A DNA stretch of 64,000 bases from Oryzias latipes (Eukaryota > Chordata > Actinopteri > Beloniformes > Adrianichthyidae), in NCBI RefSeq assembly GCF_002234675.1, contig NC_019879.2:8623325-8687324 (forward strand). Reading direction: 5' to 3'. Of this stretch, positions 1 through 21,000 are shown in pieces. The translations under genes and the position numbers were made by a program. The first letter of the stretch is position 1. Every line of letters begins with the position of its first letter. The notes beneath the pieces were generated by a model that did not search any database, had not been told where the DNA came from, and saw only the letters and a program-made list of their open reading frames with translations.

Positions 1-654
1 TGGTGGGAAAATAGTCCACAATAGAGTAGTGGGGAAGCCACTGCACCCATTACATGTAAAAAATTAAAATTAAGCACATGTCCTTCAAAAACAGATTAAC
101 AATAAGAGAACAACAAAACTAAAACATAAAAAACAAGTAAACTCACACTGAGATAGTTGGGGGAGGGAGTAATCTGATTACCAGATTTTTGTGGTTGAGA
201 AAACAGGCTTTTTGTCTGTGCTCTGAAAGGGCAGTTTTGTTTTTTCTATCAATAAATTGTTTTAAGACAACAACAAAGCTATGAAATTGGCTTTAGTTTA
301 CCAATAAAGACAGTAACAGCTAAAACTGGACACGGTTATCAGTTCCTCTTTTATTGTTATAAATAACTCAAATTGACAAATTGATTAATCTTCACTGTAA
401 ACAAAATACAATATATTTCCTTTTATATTCCAAGGAAATCAAGCGGATCTGTCAGAAAATTTCTATTCATTTTATAGTAGCTAAATTTTAAGAGGGCAAA
501 GACACATACCCAGAAGTCAACATAACAGTCATGGAATGTTATCGAGCCACTCCTGTTTCAGTCATGAGATTTTCAGATGGCCGCAAGGACAATAAAAAAC
601 CTGGAGAGAAGCTTGTAAAGGTTTTTAAGTATAAACTAAACTAAACTAGTGGAC

Positions 655-830
655 CCAACTGAAAAGCATAAGGACGGGGCTTCTCAATCCTACCAGCCTA
701 CCAGTTAACCAGCTCAACCTGTGTGCCTTGCTTCTGGTTACCTGGATCAGATGTGTTCAGCCAATCAGAATGAGGAGACAACTTCATCAGCTAGATCCAG
801 GTTGGGCAGCCCTACTTTAGGACATCAGCT
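655..830. repeat. Dispersed repeat with gggcagccct end
   Basis: This intronic stretch upstream of the first visible katnal1 exon ends in a 'ttgggcagccct' block. It resembles segments at 18246-18370 and 40055-40195, which share the gggctgccc-type end and an internal 'gatcaggtgtgtt'-like phrase. It looks like an old non-autonomous DNA transposon family. Nothing else is recognisable in bases 1-1074, which are intron with no coding exon. Confidence 0.4.
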
Positions 831-1074
831 TTTTTTAAAAGACCAACCTTCAAACAAGTGCATGGTTGTAAAAAGTGCATGAACGGTTTTAGCTCAGACG
901 TTTTAAGATAATTTTTATGACCACAATAAAGGAAGTTCTTTTGAAGAGACTGAAGTTAGATTCTGTGTTTGGATAACTTTTAAGCTCTGGAGTGTCGGAA
1001 ACTTTAAGTAAAAATGTTTTGAAGTTTTTTTTCATCACTTGTGTACATTTACAGTCCTCTTCTTCCTCTACCAG

Positions 1075-10191
<9,117 letters not shown>

Positions 10192-10630
10192 AGTATTGCG
10201 GGAAAAGGAATTCAGCAAGCGAGCAATTCATGCGAGCAGGAAGACGCATCTGCGCAGACCGTCAGTGGATGTCTTCCTCTTTTACATGTTCTCCCCCTTG
10301 AATGTCACATACGGAGGGGCCAATCATCTATTGATGGCTGACCTTAAGGGCCTGGAAGGCATCGACCAAGAATATCTGGCATCAGAAGACTCACAGGCAG
10401 AGGCTTCAACGTCATGTTTCCGTTTGCGTGAAGCAATGCTTGTTTTCACAAAGCTGACGAACATTCAGAAGCATTTGGATGACCGTCCTCTGTAAACAGA
10501 GACTCCACACTGAGGATATTCCTGGATTTCTGCCTCTCATAAATTGGAGTGTAACACTGTAACTAATGTTTGGATGTCAGTCTATGCATAATTTTAAAAG
10601 CATTAATAAAGCTAATGTCAACACCTTGAA
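10192..10630 (+). other. katnal1: katnal1 3' UTR and poly(A) signal
   Basis: Non-coding sequence follows the TAG at 10189-10191. A canonical AATAAA stands at 10605-10610, followed by a TG-rich stretch, so cleavage is expected near 10625-10640. The +1 frame happens to stay open to 10495, but it overlaps the katnal1 exon and shows no protein features. Confidence 0.75.
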
Positions 10631-11234
10631 TGTATTTTCTTAATTATCTAACACACTTGAATTTTAGAGCAGTGTCTGTCATTAAAATGAAATGTTTTTG
10701 TTGGTGTTAACATTTGCTTTTTGTTTTTAGTGCTGTTGGTTTGACTAATGTGAACCCCTGACATGTGAACTAGTTATAAGTTAAATTTTGAATACTAACC
10801 TAAATGTTTTGTCATTAAATTAAAAACATGATTTCGTCTTCTGCTCATTTTGGTTCATAGAGAATCCTGGAAAAAAGAGCTGCAAAGTTCCACTTTATCC
10901 TTTAGAAAAGTACTGTATTTATATTTATGTGCCCATTAATCCAATAGTTTATCAAATGTAGCTTTTAATTATTTCAAATGTAATCACAGAAGTGTTATAT
11001 TTATTTTCTATACGTAACAATTTCAGCTTCCTTTACTTTTAAAGCAGTTAATACAAATTCCTTTTTAAAATAAAATACAGGTTTTTCTTTATTAAAAATG
11101 AAAGAAAGCCGAGTTAGATTTTCTATGATTATGACTTTGATGCATTTTTATCTTTTTTTCTCCTTTTGCTATCAAATATAAACCTGACAACATTGTTGTA
11201 GAACATGACATGTATTTGCAATTCTACACTGTAA

Positions 11235-11438
11235 CCCTTGTACTATCCTAGTCACTTTAATATTGGGAGTTGGGTCATCTAGACCCACTAGTCAGTGTTC
11301 TGAACCTTTTTTCTTCAATGATTTGTGATCTTCACTGGTGTCCATGGATTACATGAAATCTTTCCACCTTTATCCACCTTTGTCATGGTAGGAAGAACAC
11401 ATCAATGTAAGGGGGGGTCATCTAAGATAGCACAAAGG
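11235..11438. mobile_element. piggyBac-like MITE, short copy
   Basis: It starts cccttgtactatcc and ends gatagcacaaagg followed by TTAA (11439-11442); the left flank is GTAA. The interior 'tccatggattacatgaaat' is shared with the other two copies. The surrounding intergenic DNA, 10640-12360, is AT-rich with no gene seen. Confidence 0.65.
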
Positions 11439-12369
11439 TTAAGAACTTTACAGAATTTTTGCTTTAAGCTTCTCTAGTAATAAATTCTGAAAGCAGATTA
11501 AACCTTTCATCAGTTATCGGACATGTAAAAATCTAGACACAAAACTTCATTCACTAGGACAAATTTAACCAAAGCTACAAACCCATTATTAAGTCAGATC
11601 CTTGGCCTTTTTTTTTTTCTTCAAAGCCGAAGAGGAACAATGAAGGGATAAAGGAACCGAATGTGTCTCTATGCCTCAGGTAGCAGACCCCATGTGCTCA
11701 AAACCCTTCAGAAACTCAAGAAAACTGAATTTACTGCAGAGTTGCTGTTGGATTGTGTTGACACATTTATTGTGACCATTTGGTCAAAGGTTGATGGGTA
11801 TTGGAAAAACAAAAAGCACAACTCAAGTTGTCTTGCAGCTGTAAAGATGATAACCTCACTATGCTGTTACAAAAACATACACACTAAATAAAGCTGTTTT
11901 TACAAAACCAGCTAAAACTTCGGCTTGTTATTTTTTTTTATTATGATTACTTTGAGCAGAATTGAAGCTAAATAAAAATGTGTCAGCACACTCATAAGAA
12001 TAACGGCCTGTCATATATATATTGATCCTAAACCTCATGGATGCAATAGCTGCAAACAGCAGGGAACACCTGTGAGCATGAACTCAGTACGTGTCTGTCT
12101 CAAAAATTTGACTTCCCAAGCTGGTCTAATCCAGTTATAAGTGCTGCAAAAGAGTAAATTCAAGCCGTTTTTATACAGCACTGAAGCTATTCTAATTTCC
12201 AAACAGGCCAAGTTCTATATGATATGGGAAATTAGAGACAGAAGATGACAGCTAAGGAAAAGCGTGTCCTTCTCCTGTGAGCTTGTGTCTCCATAGGTTG
12301 TCTTCTACAGTCTTGTGAAGGTTTTCAAGACGACATGACTGACAACTCTTTGCACAGAAGATTTATAGT

Positions 12370-12640
12370 CAGCCATGAGGTGGGCCACAGCTCCCTTTTC
12401 TGTCAAGCCCGTTTGCTCCGATGCCTGGAGTGCCATTGAGGAGTGTTGTGTTCAGGAATGAATCCACATTCTGTCCACCAAGGTTAGATTGTGGGATCAG
12501 AAGACATAGAGAACACTGCAGATTTCCTGCACACATATGAAAAACATATTTTGGTGGAGGAAGTGTGATTATATGGGGCATAGAAATATCAGGCTTGTCA
12601 TTGTTGGAAGCAAACTCAAAGAAGAGAAATATGTAAGTGA
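12370..12640 (+). pseudogene. Decayed Tc1-like transposase fragment
   Basis: In the + frames there is a broken peptide pattern of Tc1 transposases: a NESTFC block around 12456-12475 (compare DESxFxL) and then FGGGSVIIWG around 12550-12579. The spacing between them is as expected for the catalytic core. Stops and frame changes interrupt it. The 161-codon open frame on the opposite strand (12369-12854) is a shadow without protein features. Confidence 0.55.
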
Positions 12641-13528
12641 GTTTCAGGTGACAATTCCACATCTCTTTGGTCTGCTGTTTGTTCCAGAAGGGCAAAAACA
12701 AGCGTGTTGAGCGACTTGATACAAATGGGAGTTTAAGCATGGGCCGATGAAGCATGAGGAGATGTTTTAGAACAAAGCAGATAAATAGGCATGTATATGC
12801 AGAAAAATGACCATTGAAAAGAAACTTCAGCATGTTAATCCAATTTTTCACCATCAGATAACTTCAATATAAAAAAAGGAGTTTCAGGAAATCGTGTTTA
12901 CATGCTCACTAATGTAATTACTCATCAATTACTCTTTCTTGTGTACATGAAAAACAGACGATAAACCCCACTAAGGTGTCAATATATTTAGATAAAAATT
13001 AGATGTGCCACTTCAGGGTTTTTCATGTAAATTGCCTAAAGTTTTTTTCTTAATCATTTTATTGACAGACTAAATATTTTGGAAAATAAAGGCTTAGGAT
13101 CATTTAAAAAAAAATTAATTAAAACTATTTTCACTACATAAAGTTTAGCTCGAATTGTGCTTTAGGGTGATTCTAAGTGAACTTTTCCGGAACGACTTTC
13201 AGACCTAAAGTCAATTAACAGTGACTGGAATTCAAATGTTTATTTGTTCATTTCTGAGTAAATTAAATAAGATTGTTTTATGATAAAGCGAATATTGTAA
13301 ATTAATGTATTTCTGACAAAAATAGTATGTTTGTGGGTCAATTCTGGGACAGGAAAAAACTCCCTGTCAATGAAAATGCATTATACAGGGAGGGTGCTGT
13401 TCAGCAATTTCTTTCAAATTTTGACACAATAACCCCATAGCAAATGACAACCCAATATATTTCAATTTTTGTGTATGTTAAATTAATTTAAGACAAGCAC
13501 AGTATTGAAATGTCATTTTTTAAATGCG

Positions 13529-13808
13529 ATGGCCATGGTGTAGTGGTAGAGCGGCTGACCACTGATCAATAGATCGCAGGTTTAGTTCCTGCCCTCTGTG
13601 CCCATGTGTCAAAATGTCCTTGGGCAAGACACCTTGGGTCTTGGCCAATGTGGGTCTTGCCCAAGACCCAAATTGGTTTAGGTGGTTGTAGGTTGATGCC
13701 AGTGTTTGGCAGCAGTGTGTGAATGTGTGTGTGCATGGCTGAATGGGACTGTGACTGTAATGCGCTCTGGGCCTAAGGAGGTAGCAAAGCGCTGTACAAG
13801 TACTGCAT
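13529..13808 (+). mobile_element. tRNA-derived SINE-like repeat
   Basis: The head carries pol III box-like motifs, 'tagtggtagagcgg' (A box) and 'ggtttagttcc' (B box). The body matches a widespread teleost repeat ('cttgggcaagacacc', 'gaatgtgtgtgtg') and the 3' end is 'aaagcgctgtacaagtac'. A related copy in reverse orientation is at 41480-42246. Confidence 0.7.
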
Positions 13809-13809
13809 A

Positions 13810-14100
13810 CGCAAATTTTAAATATTGAATTGCAAAATGCCTTTTTAAAATGCATGACCAAATTCAATTCTGAATTGTAAATAGCAAAACCCATGAACAA
13901 TTAAATGCAGTTGATTTTGCTTTTGTTTAAAATTGTGTATTTAAAAGTGTAAAATTGAATTGTAACTTTTCATGTTGCAAAATGCATTTTTAACATTGCA
14001 AGCTCGCAAATGTAAAATCCATTTTAAAATTGCATAATTAGTCCAAATTATATTCTCAATTGAAAATTGAATGTGACTTTGAATTATGGGTTAAAAACAA
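13810..14100. repeat. AT-rich, internally repetitive spacer
   Basis: Variants of 'ttgaattgcaaaatgc' and 'aaaatgcatttttaa' recur several times in about 290 bp. It separates the SINE from the tspan7 CpG island. No coding potential is seen. Confidence 0.4.
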
Positions 14101-14244
14101 CTTCCATATGTTTTGGCAACCATTAGTGCACTATTTTATTTAAATAAAAAATGAAATTTGTGGGGTGGTTTCTCTCTCTTTGTTTTTGTTTATGATAAAA
14201 TAATAAAACCTCTTTTTTTTTTTTAGCTTAACTAGGGGCTTGAT

Positions 14245-15010
14245 ATTATCGTTCCCCCGCCGTTCGGTCGATCATTAAACCCCCGTTAAAGCCGTCCCTC
14301 CCCAGCGGCGGAGGGTGTTGTCTGGTGTTAAACGCAGTGATACATCGCGGGAGTCTATCCTATAACCTGCTGACGGACCCAGTGACGCCGTGCGGCCGCA
14401 TTCGCGTAGAGCGCAACGCGACAACTCGCGGAGACATTTCGGTGTTTTTTTCCGCTCCCGTTATCGCCACAGCGGCTCGAACGTCGGTCTACAATGGAGA
14501 CAAAGCCGGTCATCACCTGCCTTAAAACCCTCCTCATCGTCTACTCCTTCGTGTTTTGGGTAAGTATCCCCCACCGCGCCGCCTTTGTTTGTTGTTTTTC
14601 CATCAACGCTGCGGACAATAACGGCTGTCCGTCTCCGTCCGCCGCGGTGTATGTGTTTGCATGATGAAAGGGTGCCAGCATCACCGACGGACTACATTTT
14701 TTTTAACAAACTTTCACTTAATAAAAACGACTGCAGCCCATTTTTCTTGACGTTCAGACAAAAACAGGGATGTTTGGCCGGTCGAATTACATAAGTGGGG
14801 TGATGGCTACTCATATCTTTGAGCTGCTGGGCGTGAGCGCGTGCCCCACGCATCCTCCTAGCATCATGGTTGTTGTCAGTTAGCGAGGTGCAGGATGTTA
14901 CCATCACCGCAGCGACTGATGGGAGCCGCGCTAGAGGCCTGCTCGGGATGCTTTCTGACCGCTAATTTTTCATTTTCGGAGCCGCTTCCGCGCGCTTTTA
15001 ACGGGGGAGC
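14245..15010 (+). promoter_or_regulatory. tspan7: CpG island promoter of tspan7
   Basis: GC content and CpG density jump here from AT-rich surroundings, with several cgcg and gccgc runs. The block covers the presumed 5' UTR, first coding exon and donor of tspan7. No TATA box is evident, so initiation is probably dispersed. It fades by about 15.0 kb. Confidence 0.7.
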
Positions 15011-18000
15011 TGGACACAGATGTGTTTTATTTGTGTTTAAAGCAAGAGAGTGGGGCTGGGCTGTCACAATAGGGTTCTGCCTGGGGCCCCAACATGTAAG
15101 GGAGGGGGCTATGGTTGTCTAGCCCAACAACAGCTGTTCACGACTGAAAAGCCTTTCTGTATTTACTTGATTATATATATGTATTTTTTAAAATAATCTT
15201 ATGTTTTATTGTGTCAACGTTATTTTTTTTTATTAAATTACATTTAATTTGTTGCTTGATTTTTATACCGGAAGGTTTAAAAAGTAAGGAATTAATAATA
15301 GGGAGGGGGCATGTTAAACTGCCCCTGGGCCCCATGAACTGGTTCCTTGGAAAAGCCTCCATGCTTCACTCTGTGAAAGCAACAAAGTGAGAAGACCCCC
15401 CCCCCTCTTCTCCCCCCCAGCAAACCCTTATAAAGAGCTCAAGGTTTAATTCGTCTGACCAGGTTTTAAAGATCCACTCCAATGAAAAATCATGTTTTTG
15501 GTATTCTTGAGGCTTTTCCTTCATGATGGGGGACATATATAAAGAAAATTAAGCTTAAAATTGCTCCTTTTTTTTGTATTTTTTATTTTCAAACTGTTGT
15601 AAATCAAGCTAGACAAAAATGCACTTTGGAAAAGCTAATGGCCACAAGCTCCCTGTTCTGTTCCATTCTGATGCATCGACTTGTGGACGACTATCCATCT
15701 ACGTCTTTGTTTTCCTCGTCCAAGCTGGCATCTGGATCAAAGCGAGATAGCTCCAAGATTGCTAGCGATTTTTGTTGCACCGATAATGTTAGGTCTGGGT
15801 TGTATGGACCGTAAGCTATTGTAAACTGATGGATGATGGGAAATGGGGGGGAGCTTACTCCACACCAACAGTACCTCCCACAAATCAGAGGTGATTGTTT
15901 AATGAACTACTGCTGCTCCACTATGTTTTAGAAAATGACAGTTTTTTTTAAAAATGTTATCTTAAAACGATATGATATTATAACTCCTAAATTTGAGATC
16001 AGTGCAATAATAGTGGAACACATCCAAACTATGCACTTTCACATTCATCCAAACCTAGTAATGAAAGATTACTAAGTATCCCGATTACTTATTTTTGTTC
16101 AAAATTAGAGGAAAAATGTGACCAAAATGTGACCATCCATTAAAGTTGATGATGAAAAAATGAAATTTCTAAAAGTGGATAAAAGGTCAATTTTTTCTGT
16201 AAACAAGTGAAATTATGTCGATCTAGTCTTGCATTAAAGCTCCACTCTGATCATCATTTGATCTATTGTAAAAGCGTTGCCAGTGGTCTTTTAATTATGA
16301 TTTTCCCATTTTAAGCCAAGATAAATTTAAAAAAAATGTGTCATGTTCTGGGACATAGTTTCTACAGACCAGCAGGAGTTAATTAGAACCCCCCCCCCCC
16401 CCCCACTTTATTGCTGTTCCTCTTTTGCGGTCATTGTTTCGTAGATTGTTTTTCAGTACAATTTAGCATAGTTTTTTCTCATTGAACTGTGTTCTGCATC
16501 CTGATTGGCTGTAGACCTTGTCAATCAATCTCCTCTATGCTATGTCTCCTGTACTGAATGTGTCCAGCTTTCTAAATAAATTTGGAAAAGATATATTCAC
16601 AGATGATTAATTGATTTGATTACATACAGTACTAGCAAACAACAAATTACCTCTAAACTTTATATTTCAGAAGTTTTTAACCATTAAGTTGTTTAAAACA
16701 CAAACACTGTATATTTTTTCTAAATATGTGTAAAACATTTAGAAAATTGTTTATTACTATTATTAAAAGAAAGACAAATAAGGTTTTTTCTCTAAAATGA
16801 AAGGACCAAAGCTAAATATTGGGTAGCAACAGTGTTGTCTTTCTAACTTCCAGTAAGCAACTGTTTATATTAAATAGCACCTACATTTCAGTATTCCAGT
16901 ATGTGATGTGTTTGTTTTTTATCCTTTGCTTCCTTTATACTATAGAGGAAGGATAATGCTCCCTTTTTTTTAACTTTGTCCATCCATCCATCATCCATCC
17001 TTTTTCTTCATCTTCATTCATCTTTTTAAACTGGCTTTTAGCTCATTTTTACTAATTTTATTTATTTATTTATCCATTTTATATTGTTTTATGAATTTAC
17101 ACTAGAATTTTAATGCTTTATTTCAATGTTTTATTGTTTATTGCCTTTATCAGTATGTTGTACTCTGTCGTTGTCATGTTTTATTCCCGGTGCCTCCTCA
17201 GCTGGAACCTCTCCCTCTGGGTCGGCTGCTGTTCAGCCGCTGCAGCTCTAGATGGGGGCCTGCATCGCCGCTTAGCTGTGGTGGGGCCGGTCCCCACCTG
17301 TGATGCTGCATCTGGCAGACTATGCAGCTATTCTCAGAGAGAAAGGTCCCAATTATTAGCTTTTCCAACATCTTGTTTTCGTGCTCAGCCTATTTCTCAT
17401 TGTCTTTCCCCATCAGTTGGGGGGTGGGAGGAGTGAAAGGAGTGGGGGGGGGGGGTGTAGGTATGGGGAGGGGGGCCCTATTTTTTAACTTTTGTGCTTG
17501 TTTATTTTAATTTTCATGGTTGTATTTGTATTATTTCTTAAATTTTGTTTTAATGTAAAGCACTTTGTGTTATGCTTTTATATGAAAAGTGCTATATAAA
17601 TAAAGTTTGATTGATTGATCCATCCATGCATCCATCCATGCATCCATCCATTTTCTTATCCCTTTTGGGGTCATGGGGTTTGTGGCACCTGTTCCGGGCA
17701 AAGGTAGGGTACACCCTGCACAGGTTGCCAATGTGTTGCGGGGCCACACAGCAACTCACAAACCCCCCTTAGGGGCAATTTTAGATTCCCCAATTAACCC
17801 GTGAAGCATGTCTTTGGACTGTGGGGGGAAGCTGGAGTTCTCGGAGAAAACCCCCAAATGCACATGGAGAGCATGCAAACCCCACATAGAAAGGCTAAGA
17901 TATGAACCAGAGCCTTTTCACTAGGTGAGAGCGCTAACCACTGCACCACCGTGCCAACTCTGCCCTAGTAACATATTTAAAAAACGTAATTCCAAAAACC

Positions 18001-21000
18001 CCATAAACACTGAAATGAAACATTGAAAATAGTTTTTAAACATCAGAAGGCGAGCAGACTGTTTGTCACCCTACGATACCACCCTTTTGTGGTATCAAAA
18101 TGCTACTTTAAGCATTTATCTTGGACATGCAACCTTCTAATTTACCTAAAACATGACCAAACATGGCGGTGTGAGAGTGATGATATGTACCTGAACCAGA
18201 ACTGTGCATCATTGAGTTAACTTTTTTGTATTAGAACTCCCCATAGGACAGGGCTGCCCTGGTTTTTGAGCTCCACCTTACTTGTTTTCCAGCCTCACTG
18301 TTGCTCACCTAGATCAGGTGTGTTTCTTCAACCAGACCTTGGAATCACATGATCCAGCTGAAGAGTGTGAAACCATCTGTTCAACAACTAAAGGTTGACC
18401 AAAATAATAGGACAAAGAGCCAAGGCACGCACAAATTTAAACGCACTAACCATAAAACGACAAGTATAGAGGTGTTGGAAGCTTCAGAAGACTAAGGACG
18501 CAGTCTTTGGCAGCTTATTTAACCTTGTCAATCACCCTTTCTCAATTAAAACGTTTAAATATATTTGTTTTTCCTATTGTGACAAAAATGAGAAGTTATA
18601 TTTTTAATTTCTTAAAATAAAATAGAGTTCACCTATCTTACACACATATCTTTGATTTGATCTTTTTTTTATCAGAATATTCTGTGTAGCTGTGAAGAGC
18701 ATTCTGCATGGGATTAGAACCATCAGTTCCATCAAGTTACTTTCTGAGCTGCTCAGTTATCATTTCATTTATTGTAGACTAATTGGGAAGTTGGGAATAA
18801 AACATAATTTATCAAATTTCACTCACACTGGTCTGGATCCACCATTGTCTAACAGTGGTTGGGTTATTTTTGTCTGATCTTGTTGCTAGAAACCATTTGA
18901 TACGCCACATCAGTCAAGTTTAGAACAAAATCTAACTGATTTAGTTGCCTTTTTACAATAGTGACTCTTTCTATGATCATTCCTCTGCTATAGTTTAATA
19001 CTGGAATAGGATTATTTAATTAAAAACTGCAGAGGAGATTTATCACCATGTAATGGGTTTAGGGCGTCAAGTGTACTTGTTCTGCTTCCCACACATTCCC
19101 CTGAAAGTCAGAAAGGATGATCGTTTACAATATCGCTAGTGGCCTTATAAAAAAACGAAATGAATCTAAAGTGAGCACAGGAAATATTGTTGGTTTAAGA
19201 TTATGAGTCGTGAGAGGTTGAAAAGCAGTTGAACTGCACTTTGCACGGAGGACATGTGCTTGTGTTACCACCAACATGTGCTTTTATATTTAGTCTGGCT
19301 TGGATGGACTCTAGTAGGACGTTGATATCTACAGCATCAGGTTTCATGCAGCCGGGTTGCAGAAGTGTCTCCGAGCTGGGATAGTCTCCTCCACCCCAGA
19401 CAACAAAGCACAGAGAAGGCCGGGACTTTTTGGTTCAAAGAGGGAGAAATGTCTCTGTCAGCTCCTGGTTTGTCTGTCAGCGACTTGTCCTGGCCAATAA
19501 TGTCTTGAGTGGGAAAAGTTGTGTCACAGCAGCGACACACCAGGGAGCGGAATGCAGAGCAGGTGGTGAAGACGGCACGCTGTCCTTGCCAGCATATTTG
19601 ATCACTTCGCCTTCTGCTTCTTCCAGTGAGCCGCAGGAGGCGAGGGGGAAAAGGAGTGACCTGTTTTGAACTCTGCTCTGTAAGCAAGTGGGCCAGCTGG
19701 GCATTGAGTTTCAAACTTTACACTCAGGGGAGGCTGGCAGTGAAGAATCTGAGGTTCTCTTGTTTTCTGCCATTAAAAATAAGAATGAGGCCACTACAAG
19801 AAAAAGCTTCAGTAATAAATTTACAGTAAGGTTCCCCGTAACACAGGAGGCATCACCTGAAAACACACGCTCTATGACCCACCTGATTTACGCAATCGAT
19901 GTAAATCAGCTGATTGTGATGCAGAGAAAAGCAGCTTTTCATATCAGCTTTGAACTGTATAACTGCGCAAAGCCGCTTTTCCCTGCGACAGAATCAACTG
20001 ATTTACGTCAACTGTGTAAATACTTCACTACTGCAAATTCTTGCATACCAGCACAGAGCTGCTTTTCTCCACTTCAGAATCTGCTGGAATTACATTAATT
20101 GCGTAAATTGTTGAAGAGTTGCGGTAGTCAAAAGAATGTCAACACTCTCTAGTGTAAAAGTGTTAAACAAAACCAATACAGTTAAACCAACTGGACATGG
20201 CTAAAAACTGCTAAAAGACCAGTGTTCAATCTTCTTTTTTACTACTGAGTTTGAGTTGGGTACTTCAATCTGTAGATACTCGGAGTGGAAGAATATAACC
20301 AAGTTCAATGTATAAATTCAATCTGCATCCATGACTGCTGGTGGAGAAGCTGGCCAGCGATTACCATATGATTGTAGCTTTTAACTCAAGATCTCCACTT
20401 GTTGGTTGGGGTGTGGTGTACAGAGGCTCTGGATAGACTGACAGGGAAGAAATATTTCTTTAACCTTTCACCGACAGAAATACACTGTGACATTGCCAGT
20501 TCAACTGATGAAAAAAACAAGACGAAATCTGAGTCATCAGGATAGCAGTTGGTGGAGTTTTTTTTCATTTGATGTCGTCCGAGAACTGAGCTTACAGGGT
20601 TGCTGGGTTCCACCCCTCAAGTTCAGTTCATTTATCTATCTATGCATTTTGAAACGGTGTCTTTAAAAATAGCTTTGGTTACATGTGCAAAATGTCTTTG
20701 ATTGGATCAAAGATCGGATTAGAAGTGAACTGTGTACATGGGCCCTGAAAAACTTTTAACAAACATTTACATGTGCCACACTTTCGGTCGGAATAAAACA
20801 TTTTAACATAAGCAGAACTCTCTATAATAACGGAAACAGTCGTAGAAGAAGAAATAGCGAGTTCCGTTGTAAACAAACAAAGACGCATAGACCGAGATGA
20901 TCTTCTAAAGGTGCTTTTATTATTTTTATGATTATTATTAAGTGCCTGTTTGCTCATAATTTTCTAAATATGTGCGGCCAGCGCTTTATTCTTGATAGCA

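Noticed and set aside
12369..12854. 161-codon minus-strand frame
   Set aside because: It lies antisense to a decayed Tc1 transposase, shows no domain and has low-complexity hydrophobic runs. Taken as a shadow.
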